From Adiantum capillus-veneris (Eukaryota; Streptophyta; Polypodiopsida; Polypodiales; Pteridaceae), in contig CM043966.1 of the NCBI GenBank assembly GCA_014529385.2, positions 92,300,587-92,364,586 of the forward strand: DNA of 64,000 bases, read 5' to 3'. A program made the translations under genes and the position numbers. The notes beneath the pieces are model-generated. The model worked only from the letters and a program-made list of their open reading frames with translations, did not search any database and was not told where the DNA came from. This document shows, piece by piece, positions 19,584 to 30,943 of this stretch (position 1 is its first letter; every line of letters begins with the position of its first letter).

Positions 19584-21574
19584 TCAACTGCCTGGGTCAA
19601 ACACTTGACATTGATCCCGTCCATCCACCTGTAACATGCTCACATAGTGCCGCACCAAGGCATCTAGCCAACAATCCATATAAGTTGTTCTCGCCATGGT
19701 TCCATTGCTCCAAGCATCCATAGGCATATTGTCCACTTCCAAAAAAACACCATCAAAAGCATCACCACTCTCCGAGTGTACATCATCATTCACATTGAAC
19801 ATACCATGCCCTCCCTCCCAACCATATAAAGCGAGATCCTCTTCGATCAAATCCTGCACTTGCTCGACAGCCCACTGCACAGCTTCGTTTATCAGCATCC
19901 CCTTCAACCACCATACGCAAATTTCTTTTGACAGCTCAAACAAGTCCACACCCTTGGACCTTTCTTCATGTTCAAGAGGACCACTCCTCTTAGCGGGCAA
20001 CTTTTTTAACATTGGCACCTTGGTCACCATCGCTTCCGTACTCACCTCCATACCTGTCTCTATCGACACCACCATTGCAACAGACTTTTTCTCTCCCAAA
20101 GAAACTGCCAACTGTAGAGGGACAGACCCTCGTATCACCTGCATTTTGGTCAAAGCTTTCCCTATAAGCACCTGTGTCTCTTCATCCATCTCACCCACCG
20201 GGTCATCAAACCCCCAATCATCTTCATCTTCAATGCATTCCTGGCCAAAAGAACTTGTATCCAAGGCACTACCTGTGAAATCCATAGGCGATTGCAGCTG
20301 CTCTTCCCTTCGACAAGTATTTGATGCCTCTCCCTTGCCATCTTCTTCAACCTGTTCTTCTTTCTTAGCCACAACAACACTCTCCTTCTTGGGAAACCCT
20401 TGTATCTGTCGTGTAATCAAAGCACCTTCCACAGCTACCTTGATGAGCATCCTCATTAGCATGGTGCCACACAACACCCTCACCTGCATGTCTCCATTTC
20501 CAACTCTGATGTTATCACCTGCTCATCCTTTATAGTAGAAACCACCACATCCTTATGCATATACAAAGGTAACTTTACCTTTACCAGCACCGACTCTTCG
20601 GATTCTGTGTCCCAGCTTGTATCTCTATCCTCCTCACTTGTTTGCCAGAAGCTTGAGCTTGTAGCCTCATCATCTTCACCATAGGCTGATTCGGCATCAA
20701 CATCATCATCTTCTAGCTACTCCAAAAAAGTTGGACCATCGTCGAGCCCACTTTCATCATCCAAACCCAAGCTCTTGGCACCTACCATTTGGCCACGATC
20801 TGTTACCCTTTCATATAAGCACTCCACGAGAACATGCTCCACCTCTTCAAGTTGCACTGGACACTTGTCATCTGCTAACTCCTCTACACACAGTCTCTCT
20901 TTAACAAAAGGCTCATCTTCACTGACTAGCTCCTCCACAATCGGCATAGACGCTTCACCAACAGGTAATTCCCAAGGAACATAGTCAATCATAGGTCTCA
21001 CCCTAACAGCCTCCACACTTCGCATCACTGGCACCATCCTCGACGAGAACATAGAACAAACTACCGCTTCAACAGGCACACAATCTGCAGGCTTTAACAA
21101 GCCTAACTCCAGCTTTCTTTTCATTTTCCTGGTCTTCACCCTGGCAACTCTGACTGCCATGGCATAAGTCATTGGCTCTTCATCATCCACCTTATCTCGA
21201 ACTTGAGGATACAGGCAAGCTAGGAATTTCTCCAGCTTGAAACCATCCGCATTGACCACTTGGGTGGCAGCAACCAGACCACTCCAACAAGCTTCTAACT
21301 TATCAACAAAAGCATCAAAATTTCCACTTACTTCTTGTCGCTGTCCTTTAATCTTTGCATCCGCTTCAACAACCGCTCTCAAAAACCAACCCAATCCTGC
21401 TTACTTGCAGCTTCCAGACCATCAAACTAGGCTTTTGCTTTACCTCACAGCACCAACGGAACTGTCTCCAGCTTTTCTTCATCACTCCACATTTGCAATG
21501 AGAACATAAATAACTCAAAATCTGCCAGCCACTCATCCGTATCTTCATCACCATTGAAAATCGGGCCAACAGTC
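19584..21574 (-). pseudogene. Element C Gag-like protein with long acidic C-terminus
   Basis: The minus-strand ATG at 21574 starts a Gag domain: a DEWLADFELFMF block, then EEKLETVPLVL, broken by TGA and TAG codons that look like mutated Arg and Trp codons. A frameshift near 21390 follows. The next frame carries FDAFVDKLEACWSGLVAAT, FLACLYPQVRDKV and ARVKTRKMKRKLE, typical of the C-terminal half of gypsy Gag. Downstream is a long acidic, Ser- and Glu-rich region (20717 to 19584, with a stop at about 20735 and a shift near 20490). No zinc knuckle, protease or polymerase is present. The protein was probably a packaging-only product that depended on another element for replication. Confidence 0.7.
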
Positions 21575-21623
21575 TGCCACATTTTTGCTTATAAACACAT
21601 CACTAGGGAGCAATCAGTGTGCT

Positions 21624-21640
21624 CCTCAGTGGGGGCACCA
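21624..21640 (-). other. Primer-binding site of element C
   Basis: On the element strand this reads TGGTGCCCCCACTGAGG, five bases after the LTR end. It shares its first 17 bases with the B primer site (from its second base), suggesting that C uses the same primer tRNA and may depend on B-type elements. Confidence 0.75.
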
Positions 21641-21645
21641 GAAGA

Positions 21646-23056
21646 TGGAGAGGGGGAATGAGGAACACACCCGACACACATACAATGGCCCCTATATAGC
21701 TCAGGGTATTCACAATACCCCTATCTTCTCGAAAACACCTTCAAAAAAAGCAACTCACCCTAGCAGGGCCTCGCTTACACTTTCCCCAATGCGTACATGC
21801 TCTGCACAATCCTCCGACAACGATCACACCGATCTTGCCTGCTTCTTGTTCTTCCACATCTCAACACCTCTCTCTCTTTCTCTCTCACACACAGGGGGCA
21901 CACACGCTCACACACACCGGCACCACACACCTTGGAGACGAGCAAAGAAGAAAGGAGGGAAGGGGGGAAGGACGACGCCAAAACCGGCAATGATAACTTT
22001 CCTTCAATGAAAAACACCACGTACAAGATCCATATGGCCTGCTCTTGGTCGCACCATAGCCATTACCTGCTTCATATAGAGGGGCACGCACATCTCTCGA
22101 AATTCGACTATGTCGGCACACACTTTGACGGAAAATCCACCGCGGCCTTCATCCACGTAGTAGCTTCTTCTCGTGGCAACCCTCGCTGGCTTCCTTTTTT
22201 ACAGAGCTCTCACCCTTCCGAGCCTCTTCGCAAACCACACGTGCCGGCCTCGATTGCTGAGCGCACGAAAAACCTCCTTCTTCTCCCTCTCACAATTCCC
22301 CTCCTTTCCCAAGCCAAAAAGAAAGAAAAAACCCTCCTCTTTGGAATATGCTGTCTCTTCCTTCTTTTGTTCTTCTCCAAACTTCCTAAAAAAAGCCACT
22401 TAGCAAGCAATAGCGCCGGGCGCTATTGCTCCTTTTCACTTCAAGAAATCCTCCTCTTGCCCTTTTTTTTTTACTCCTCCTCAAAGTATTTGGCATTCTC
22501 TTTTTTTGCAAACTCCAGCCACCACTTTTTCCCTTTACATTTATAGCCAAGGGGGCTTTAGTGCCGGTTTCCTATGTGGTCGGTGCTCCATGCACTCGAG
22601 TTCGCCCATCAGCTCTTCAGTTATGCCACATGGGAGATCCACCTACGGGCTCCGAACCCTCGTGCTTCCCCACCATTGCACACCTTGGCTCCAGGAAACC
22701 TCTTCAAGAGATGGAAAAAAATATCCGATCCCTTCCCATCATGATTGCTTGTCCACCTGAACTTTGTGTATCGCAACGCGCATGACATTGATCGCCAAGA
22801 CGTAAATTTTAGCTGACTCCCCACATCACATGAATTTTTTATAATCCTAGCGAGCTCAAAAAAGTCCCTGCCACCTATCAACTCGGCCCGGTGAGCACGT
22901 ACCGACCCCCTACAAATATTCCATAGGCCATAACTTGCCCGTCTAAGCTCCGAATGGCACTATGAAAAGATCGGCATCCTCCACAGCTTGAGCTTTACAT
23001 GCGTATCCATTGATCTTAGTTTTTGCCACTTGTCTGTACCTACCCTACCCGTTGCG
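21646..23056 (-). repeat. Element C 5' LTR, inner part
   Basis: Matches the C 3' LTR from TGGAGAGGGGG onward. It is interrupted at 23057 by the LTR of F. The last five bases TTGCG pair with TCGCG at 42972-42976 as the target duplication of F, with one C-to-T change at a CpG. Confidence 0.88.
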
Positions 23057-25164
23057 TGTGAGGTCTCCACCCCGTCGTATCAAACGGCGAATCTGATGGT
23101 GAACCTGGTGGCCACTAGATCTATAACGAAAGCAAACAAAGTGGTTCAGGGTTCAACTAGCGGACGATCTCTCATCCCAAGTGAGTCGAGTTCCAGACTA
23201 CTAGCAATGAGATCTAGCTCCACCTCGCAGGGGAAGCGTACTTAACCTATCTAGCGATCCTAAGACCCACCTTCCAAGAGGAGAGAAATCCCGAGTGCCT
23301 TTTTCCCCATGTTTCAGAGGCACGTACACTTGAGACTTTGCCGCTCTAGGGGCAATGAGTATTACTAGTATCGATTTAAACATTATGGGGACAGAGAGTT
23401 CCCGACCAATCGGAACCACCCTTCTCAGAGGCATTGGCAACCTGAGCCAAGCCCCCACTTTCCACCCCCACACTCACACTTCCTTGTGTGTCTTAATTAC
23501 TACCACAATGATTGTTCAACACAAACATTCCTTGATTAGATTCCGAATCACAATGTTCGTTAAGACAACCCTTCAATCAATATTGCAAAGCGGCACCAAG
23601 ACAGTACTCTAGTAAAAATTCTACTCAAACTTATTCATTAAAATTTCAATGTTCTGGAGGTACAACATAACCCCTCCAGTGAGAGTTTACTCCTCCCGTT
23701 GTCGCCTAGCTGCCCATACAACTAGGTATGTCCACTACATACAAAGCACGACATGGACACTCCCACCGCATAGAAAGCAAGACGTGGGTTCGCACCGCAT
23801 AGAAATCAAGTCATGGGTATCCACCGCATAAAAAGCAAGTCGTGGATTCAAAAGCCCTTAACGAGGAACTCTGTGCCCTATGATCAGTAGGGGGGTCAGG
23901 ACTGATTCAACATTGGAAATAAAATGAACATGTCGAGTTAGATTTTCCTTACCAGACATTCTTTCCTATTGCAAATAGCATACCCATCAATCATTTCTTT
24001 CCTAATTTAGACTTTAATGTACAAATGAGTTCAGTGCCGAGGTTTCCGTCGCATTTCTCCAACATGTTTTGGGGATATGTTCATTCCTAACTAAACGTGT
24101 GCAATGTTAATTCAAACGACTTGAATAAAATTATGACCTACCTCTTCCATTTCTTCGTCAATGGCCCGTGAGATGGCCAGTATTTGTTCGTCCATGGGAG
24201 CTTTTCCCTTTCCATTGACATTGCTTGTTCTCGCCTCGCGGTCGTGGGCACCACGGAAGCGAGTTCTCTTAACTGGGGCCATTTTAAACTCACTACTTTA
24301 AATGATTAGCTTGGATAAAAGATCTAATGTCCGTGAGCGTCGTAACAAACCAAATGATAGATTAGCAACATTAAACAATCCCTCCTATATGTGAGATTTA
24401 GATTATGGATGATATTTAATCCTATGGGAACCGGCTCTAAAAATAATTACTCTGCTTAGATGATTAAGAATAATAGGATTTCACTAATGGAATTTTCAGA
24501 GAGATGAATTAAGCACGATTAATCTCTTTCCTAGCAATCAAAGGGTGCAGAATCACCGCATGTATAGGTGTGAGAAAAACCACCTCTTAGAGACTTAATG
24601 ACAGATTAATCTTCCTTAATTATATCTTAATGCATAAGAGAAATGAATCTAATTCAGCTACAATATTAATGAGTGATAAAAGAGTGTGGTTCTCATCAGT
24701 CTACACAATTACCGGCTTACTGGTTAATTACTATGCTACCTAGAGAGAGAAATTCTATTAATCATGCGCTAATCATTAATTAAAGATCACGGATGGTTGA
24801 TAATTCAGCTATGGTGTGATCATTACATAATAGAATATGATTAATGAGAAATTAAAGAGTAATTATAGAGAATTACGACTAGGAATAAGCATAATAGATG
24901 AGGAATTTAGATGGTAATGAAAAGAATTTACAGAAGGCATTAATTAAACCGTGGTTACCGTGATTAAGGGCTGATAATCTTCTCGATTCTTTGATCTAAT
25001 CGAGATTCTTGAGGCGAGAATTTGATAGCACCTCCCTCCTTGCTTCTCCTTCAAAAGGTGTGTGTACCGGCAGCACCTCCCCAAGGTGTGTGTAGGTGTG
25101 TGTGTGTGTGTGGACTGGGTGGGTGTGTAAGCCTGTGTGTGTGTGTACTGAGTGAGTGTGTGAG

Positions 25165-25167
<3 letters not shown>

Positions 25168-25206
<39 letters not shown>
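25168..25206. repeat. GT microsatellite in F 3' LTR
   Basis: A GT run of about 39 bp, preceded by interrupted GT blocks from about 25093. The equivalent run in the 5' LTR is about 71 bp. Confidence 0.9.
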
Positions 25207-25208
<2 letters not shown>

Positions 25209-25213
25209 CACAC

Positions 25214-25222
25214 CTTTAAATA
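25214..25222 (-). promoter_or_regulatory. TATA-like box of F LTR
   Basis: TATTTAAAG on the element strand, with the CA/GT microsatellite immediately downstream. The same arrangement is kept in the 5' LTR at 42313-42321. Confidence 0.5.
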
Positions 25223-25903
25223 GGCCCCTCCAAGCTGAAATTCGAATTGTGCTGCTATATGCATTTGGAGAGCACTCATTTCATGCAAGGCAGCTTCAGT
25301 TTTCTGCCTACCAAGTGTCCAGTTAGCTAGTCTAACTGGCTCTCACACTCACTCTCAAGCTTGGAAACGCTCCTACAACTCCCACAAGACAAGAGGGCGC
25401 CTCCTATCTGCTAAAGCTGGCTCTGAGTGGCCTGGAACCTGTTTCCACACAGCCTCGAGCCCCGGTGCCTCCCCGGACAACTTTAGGAAAAATTAGTTTT
25501 ATGCTAAAACGGCCCATACGAGTCGGAATTTAATGCCGTAAATTGCTATACTAAGCTCTAACTAAGGCGTACTGGTCCAAGTACCTGCCATATTTAGCAA
25601 CCCCTGGGGTCCGAAAAATCATTTTTACAAATTCGGGGTACGGGTGCAGTTTTTCGAGACGATCAAAACTAAACGGGTCGAGTGACCAAAAACTTACTAT
25701 TTTTGGAATTTTTTCACAAAAATGATTTTTATTCACATTCTGAAGCTTTATAACATTCTAAACATTATGGCACTGACAGAATTCGAAAAACTGCTAAAAA
25801 TAGTAACTTTTTCCATTATGATCTTTTCATGGTACAATGGTGCTCTTTTAGCTCGGGGTTGGAGATCTAACATCCTCCCCAACGTGAAAAATTTGAGATG
25901 TCC

Positions 25904-27330
25904 TCATCTCAAGAATGTGTTTGGGTAATCTTTTAAGAGTGTTGGTTCGTCCTCCCAAGTTGCATTTTCTTCAAGGTAATCCTTCCGCTTTACCAGATGC
26001 TCCGTGATAGTTCTGTTGCGTAACTTCCTTTCCCTTGTTTCCAGTACATACTCAGGTTGGAGCTCGAGAACTCCTTGTGCTGGCATGACTATCTGATATG
26101 AGTCCAAGAATTGATCAGGGTTAGGAATATAGGGTTTGAGTAAGCTGACGTGGAACACATCATGAACCTTCAAGTATGCAGGTAACTTTAGCTTGTAAGC
26201 TTGGTCACTCACAACCTTAAGGATCTCGAATGGTCCACAATACCTTGGGCTTAGCTTCTTATATCTGCCTAGAGATAAGTTTCTTTTTTTTGGTCGGACT
26301 CGAAGAAAAACCTTATCCCCTTCTTTGAAAGTTCTTTCTGAACGGTTCTTATCTGCATAGTGCTTCTGTCTATCCTGAGCGGCCTAAATGTCCTGGAAAA
26401 TAGCTCTAGTCTGTGCTTCCATATTTTCTAACATCTTTCCAGATGCTTCTATCCTGATGGTTGGATCTGAGAAGTTCAGTGGTGCTAAACAGTCCTGTCC
26501 ATAAAGAGCTTTGAAAGGTGACATTCCAATGCTTCTGTGTTCGGAAGAGTTGTAAGCATACTCCACCAAAGGTAGATATTGTAACCACTTCTTTGGCTCT
26601 TGCGAACAATAGTCTCTGAGAATGTCCTCGATGACTTGATTAACTCTTTCAGTTTGCCCATCTGTCTGCGGATGATACGCTGTGCTGAAAGCTAAATGTG
26701 ACCCAATAGATTGGAAAAGAGAAGTCCAAAATTTTGATGTAAACTTGGCATTTCTATCACTGACGATACGCTTGGGTAGACCATGTAACCTAAAAATCTC
26801 CTTGATGAATACCCGGCTAACATCTGAAGCAGTAAAGCTTGTCTTTACGGGTATTAGATGAGCCACTTTTGTGAGCATATCAACAACCACAAAAACAGAA
26901 TCATAACCTCCATACTGATGCATTCCCATTTCATCTGGGGTATGTCAAGAGGTTGAAGTTGTCCTGGTAATTTGATCCTTTCAGCTTTTATCCGCTGATA
27001 AGAAAGAGATTGCCTCACATAGCGAAGTATGTCTCCTTTCATTCCAGACCAAAAGTAACTCCTCCTGACAGCATGAAGAGTCTTAGCATAGCCTGGATGT
27101 CCAGATGTAGGTCTATCGTGTGCTTCATCCAGAATAGCCTTCTTTAGAGCTAGGTCTCTGGGTACACAGAGTCTATGTCTGTAGTAAAGACATCCTAGAG
27201 AGTAATCTTTAGCTTCAGGCATCTTATTCTGCTGAACTAATGATACTATACATTGGTACTCTGGATCCACCAAGGATGCTTCCTTGATTCTATCCCAGAT
27301 ACGGTTATTTGGAATAGAGATAGCTCCGAG
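25904..27330 (-). pseudogene. Element F integrase with chromodomain
   Basis: Read from 27330 downward: a zinc-binding region (DRPTSGHPGYAKTLHAV, then RQSLSYQRIKAER), where both Cys of the usual C-x-x-C are replaced by Ser and Tyr. Then comes the catalytic core, with Asp in VVVDMLTKVAHLIP, Asp in SDRNAKFTSKFW and Glu in YHPQTDGQTERVNQV. A frameshift lies near 26935 and a TAG near 26387. The C-terminal tail (LPAYLKVHDVFHVSLLKPY) leads into a chromodomain with HLVKRKDYLEENATWEDEP. Chromodomains direct chromoviruses to marked chromatin. The zinc-finger loss and stops make this copy inactive. Confidence 0.88.
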
Positions 27331-28650
27331 AAAGGATTTTCGGCTAAGACCATCTCCAACTGCATTTTCCTTCCCTGGTCTATACTTTATGTCAAGGTCA
27401 TATTCCTGTAATAGCTCTATCCATCGCCGTTGTCGCATGTTGAGAATAGGTTGAGTAAAAATACATTTTAAGCTCTTGTGGTCTGTAACCAGCTGAAACT
27501 TGCGCCCGAGAAGATAATGTCTCCATAACGTCAGCGCATGTATGACTGCTAAAAGTTCCAATCATGAGTAGGGTAATTCTTCTCGTGATCCCTCAGATTT
27601 CGTGAAGTATACGCCACTGGTCTTCCTTCTTGAGTAAGAACTCCGCCTAGAGAAAATTTGCTAGCATTGATCGCTACTTCAAATTCCTTACTGAAATCTG
27701 GAAGCTTTAAAATAGGAGTTGAGACCAAGAACTCTTTTAGTTTAGCAAAGCTAGACTCGTGCTCGGTCTTCCACTCGATCCTCATTCCTTTCTTCAGGAG
27801 TTCCATCAAAGGTGTAGCAATACGTGTATAGTCCTTGACAAAAATCCTGTACCAACCCGTTATTCCAAGAAATCCTCTTACTTCGCTGACGGTGGATGGT
27901 TGAGGCCAATCAATAATATCCTTGACTTTTTCTGGGTCTACTGAGATCCCTTCAGCCGATATGATAAATCCAAGCTAGTTGACCTTTGGTGAGCAAAAAG
28001 TGCACTTGCTCTCTTTAGCGTAAAGTTGGTGTTCCCGAAGAAGATCAAGTACTTTGCGAACATGTTCTTCGTGATCTGCCTCGTTCTTAGAATAGATCAG
28101 AATGTCATCAAAGAAAACCAAGACAAAATCATCCAGGTAAGGTCTGAAAATATCCTGCATAAGTCGATTGAAGCTTACAGGAGCATTTGTCAGACCAAAA
28201 GACATTACTGTGAATTCGTAGTGTCCATACCTAGTGTTGAAAGCCGTCTTTGGAATATCTGATTCTTTGATCCTGATTTGGTAATATCCTGACCTTAGAT
28301 CAATCTTTGTAAACATTTTGGTGTCATGGAGCCTGTCCAAGAGTTTGTCAATCCTTGGAATTGGATACTTTTTCTTGACAGTTACCTGGTTTAGTCCACG
28401 ATAATCTATGCATAGCCTTAAGGTTCCATCCTTCTTCTTCTAAAAGAGAACTGGTGCACCCCGAGGAGAAGTACTGGGTCGAATGAATCCTTGCTCAATG
28501 AGTTGCCTAAGTTGTTCCTTGAGTTCGATGGCCTCTGGAAGTGAAATTTTATAAGGTCTTTTTGAGATAGGTTCACATCCAGGGATAGTTTCAATCTCAT
28601 GATCTACCTCTCTATGTGGCGGAAGATTCGTAAGGTCTTCTGGGAATACA
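27331..28650 (-). pseudogene. Element F reverse transcriptase and RNase H
   Basis: RT starts after the protease with REVDHEIETIPGCEPISKRP and QGFIRPSTSPRGAPVLF. It then has [31 protein letters not shown] and the catalytic [12 protein letters not shown]. Connection and RNase H follow: [34 protein letters not shown] and VTDHKSLKCIF, ending at DGLSRKS. Stops lie near 28438 and 27975, and a one-base frameshift lies near 27560 before ELLAVIHAL. The first RNase H Asp position reads INAS rather than DAS, so that domain is also damaged. Confidence 0.88.
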
Positions 28651-29340
28651 TCATCATACTCCCTCAAACAGTTTGGTCGAAGTGAGGTATCTGATTGGTC
28701 CACCTTGTTGAGTTTTACCGTATAAATTTGTTGTCCCTTTCTTAGTCCTTTCAAGAGTCTGGTGGCCTTAACTAGAGTAGCCCTAGGTCTCCCATTTTCC
28801 CCCTGGATTAATGCTTCATTACCCAAGTTATCTGTAAAGGCAAAGTTTCCTTGTGCATAATGTATGTCGGCCCTATTTTGCTTTAGCCAGTCCATCCCTA
28901 GTATCCCATCAAAGAATCCTAAGGGTAGGGTTTGAAATTGGGCAGAAGTTGGGTGTCCCCCTAAATCAAGTCAATTTTTCCTGAAGAATGTTGAGATACT
29001 ACTTCCTTGCCATTTTCTAACTCTACAACTAGCTTGCTTGTTGGATACTTATCTAGCCTTAACTTCCTCATGCATCTGGGTGAAAGAAATGAAAGAGTAC
29101 TACCACAATCTATAAGGAAGTTAACTTGTTCACCTCTGAGAGATCCTGGCGTATGAATGACTGCGTATTGCTCGCAACCATTGGGGTTGTCAATTGCAGC
29201 ATGCAGGGTTGCTCTCTCCACTGCTTCGTCACCCAAAGTTGGTTGTATCACTACGGCATTCACTCTGGCGGTAGCTCCATGCCCTCGCCCTCTGTTCATC
29301 CTTCCACGTCCTCCTCTTCCATTGGCTTGTCCACGCCCAT
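28651..29340 (-). pseudogene. Element F aspartic protease
   Basis: The protease motif reads NFLIDCGSTLSFLS, where DSG is usual, and the domain ends with MDWLKQNRADIHYAQGNFAF. A basic RGG-rich linker (GRGGRGRMNRGRGHG) joins it to Gag. A stop near 28961 separates the first and last parts of the domain. Confidence 0.8.
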
Positions 29341-30100
29341 GGGTATTCACGGGTATGGCATTGGCGTTGGTTGCTTGAATGTTCTTGGGGCACTTGGATC
29401 TGTAATGTCCATATTCGCCGCAACCATATCATCGAACATCAGGGAACTCCATGGTTGTGGTGGTAGCCACAATAGGGCACTGGTCATATGATTGGTTGGC
29501 TGGTCTGTTATTCCAAGCAGTTGTCCTTGCCCTCTTTGCCCAATGATTCCTCCTGTTATGATTAGCCTTTTGTATTTCAAGAGCTAGAGGTTTGGCCCTC
29601 AACAAGGCATCCTGTAGTGTCGTTGGCTAGAGAGCTTCCAATAGAGTATTGAGAGGGTCGATTAGCCCTTGGCAGAACCTCGCCACCTATTGTTCCAAGG
29701 TCATCTTAGGAGCGTATCTCCGAAGAGTGACAAACTTTGCATAATATTCTTCGACAGATGAAGTCAGCTGCCGAAGTGAAAAGAATTCATTCATCTTCAA
29801 GGTCCTATAGGCAGGTGGTAAATAATGCCCCATTATCGCAGCTTTGATGTCTTCCCAGGATTGGGAAGATCCCTTAATATCCAGGTCCCTGCAATGTTGC
29901 TTCCACCATATCTTGGCATCACCAGTCAAGAGGAACATCGAAAGCATGGTCTGATTTACGGGTTGGGTTCTTGCAGCTTCAAAGTAGTCGTCCATGGCTT
30001 CCATCCACACTTCCACAGCTCTCTCCACATTTTCCCCCTCGCCCTTAAAGATCGGAGGTTGGGCTTGCTTAAGGAGAAGCTTCTTCTCTTGCTCTACCAA
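29341..30100 (-). pseudogene. Element F Gag
   Basis: The capsid region lies at 30100-29687 with PPIFKGEGENVERAVEVWM, DAKIWWKQHCRDL and FFSLRQLTSSVEEYYAKF, a standard Ty3/gypsy Gag. A zinc knuckle remnant is at 29431-29390: the first Cys codon is now TGA, and the rest (GCGEYGHYRSKC) is intact. Other stops and shifts lie between 29687 and 29431. The first recognisable residues lie close to 30100; the true start is uncertain. Confidence 0.82.
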
Positions 30101-30424
30101 GTACAGAGCAACAGGCGGTGCCTACAGAGGTTATACGAGATTCTTGATACAATTACTTGGATTTCAAAATAGACACGAGACTTTAAATAAAATTCAAGAT
30201 ACCTTTTATCGAGAGACAGAGATTCAGAGACAAAAAGCACTTTATTGATGAAAATTTATTACAATTGAAACCCCTCAAGGTTTAGGATAACTGACAATCA
30301 ACTTATTACATGGCTTTTTGGATTGCGTATAAAATACGCCTAGGAGATGGTATTCACATGATACACTACTTTGTTCATGAAATAGTTCCTGTACTCATCC
30401 TTGAGTGGGTGATAAACTAAGATA

Positions 30425-30841
30425 TCAAGTTGGTACTCCAAAAGTTTTGACTCTGTTTGCTGGGATCACCTCAGTGACCTTTTCCAAGAGCTAGTCGTTG
30501 ATGGTTTGATTGGAGTCGCCTGAAACAGTCAGGTCTAATTGGGTAGGCAGTAAGTAGAATAACTCCACTACCCTCAACTCTTCTCCCCAATATATCTTCT
30601 TCAAATCGGTAGCCAGGCATCCTAGCTTCCGAGCGTTGATGTAGTAAACCCCTCCTGCAAGTGTCCAATCAAGCCCCCATCCTCTATCGATGCGAGTGGA
30701 GTGTGGCGTATGAGCCTTCATCGGTATCTCCATGACATCTCGCCTGAATTGGTAAACTGGGGATCGTCGAGCTTGCTCATAAATAAGCTCAAACACTTGG
30801 AACTTTCGATATTCTAGCACGGGGTCTTCCTGCAACACCAA
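30425..30841 (-). CDS. Element F leader ORF (unknown, splice-like start)
   Basis: About 139 codons between the F primer site and gag, with a single TAG at 30491-30493. The composition is protein-like: VFELIYEQARRSPVYQFRRD, then WTLAGGVYYINARKLGC. It has no ATG near its start. An upstream TGA bounds the frame, and the sequence just inside reads TTGGTGTTGCAG then GAAGAC, which resembles a 3' splice site. The first in-frame ATG is about 40 codons in. It may be a spliced accessory exon, a captured host exon or a decayed domain. No family is recognised, and it is unlike the B leader ORFs. Confidence 0.4.
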
Positions 30842-30929
30842 TGGAAGGAATTTGGATCAGCTACCTATATACTTTCAGTTCCTTTTTAAATATACAAACA
30901 GTACGACTTTATTTCCCAGCCTATCCTAG

Positions 30930-30941
30930 GCTCTGATACCA
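30930..30941 (-). other. Primer-binding site of element F
   Basis: The plus strand reads GCTCTGATACCA, that is TGGTATCAGAGC on the element strand. This is the classic site complementary to initiator tRNA-Met, two bases after the LTR end. Confidence 0.9.
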
Positions 30942-30943
30942 GG

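Larger units (their letters stand above)
23057..25872 (-). repeat. Element F 3' LTR
   Basis: A 2,816-bp LTR, plus-strand ends TGTGAGGTC and GATCTAACA, matching the interrupted 5' LTR. It includes a GT microsatellite (about 25168-25206) and a minus-strand TATA box at 25214-25222. Confidence 0.9.

Noticed and set aside
24944-25288. Open frames with His-Thr or Cys-Val repeats
   Set aside because: They come from the GT/CA microsatellite in the F LTR.
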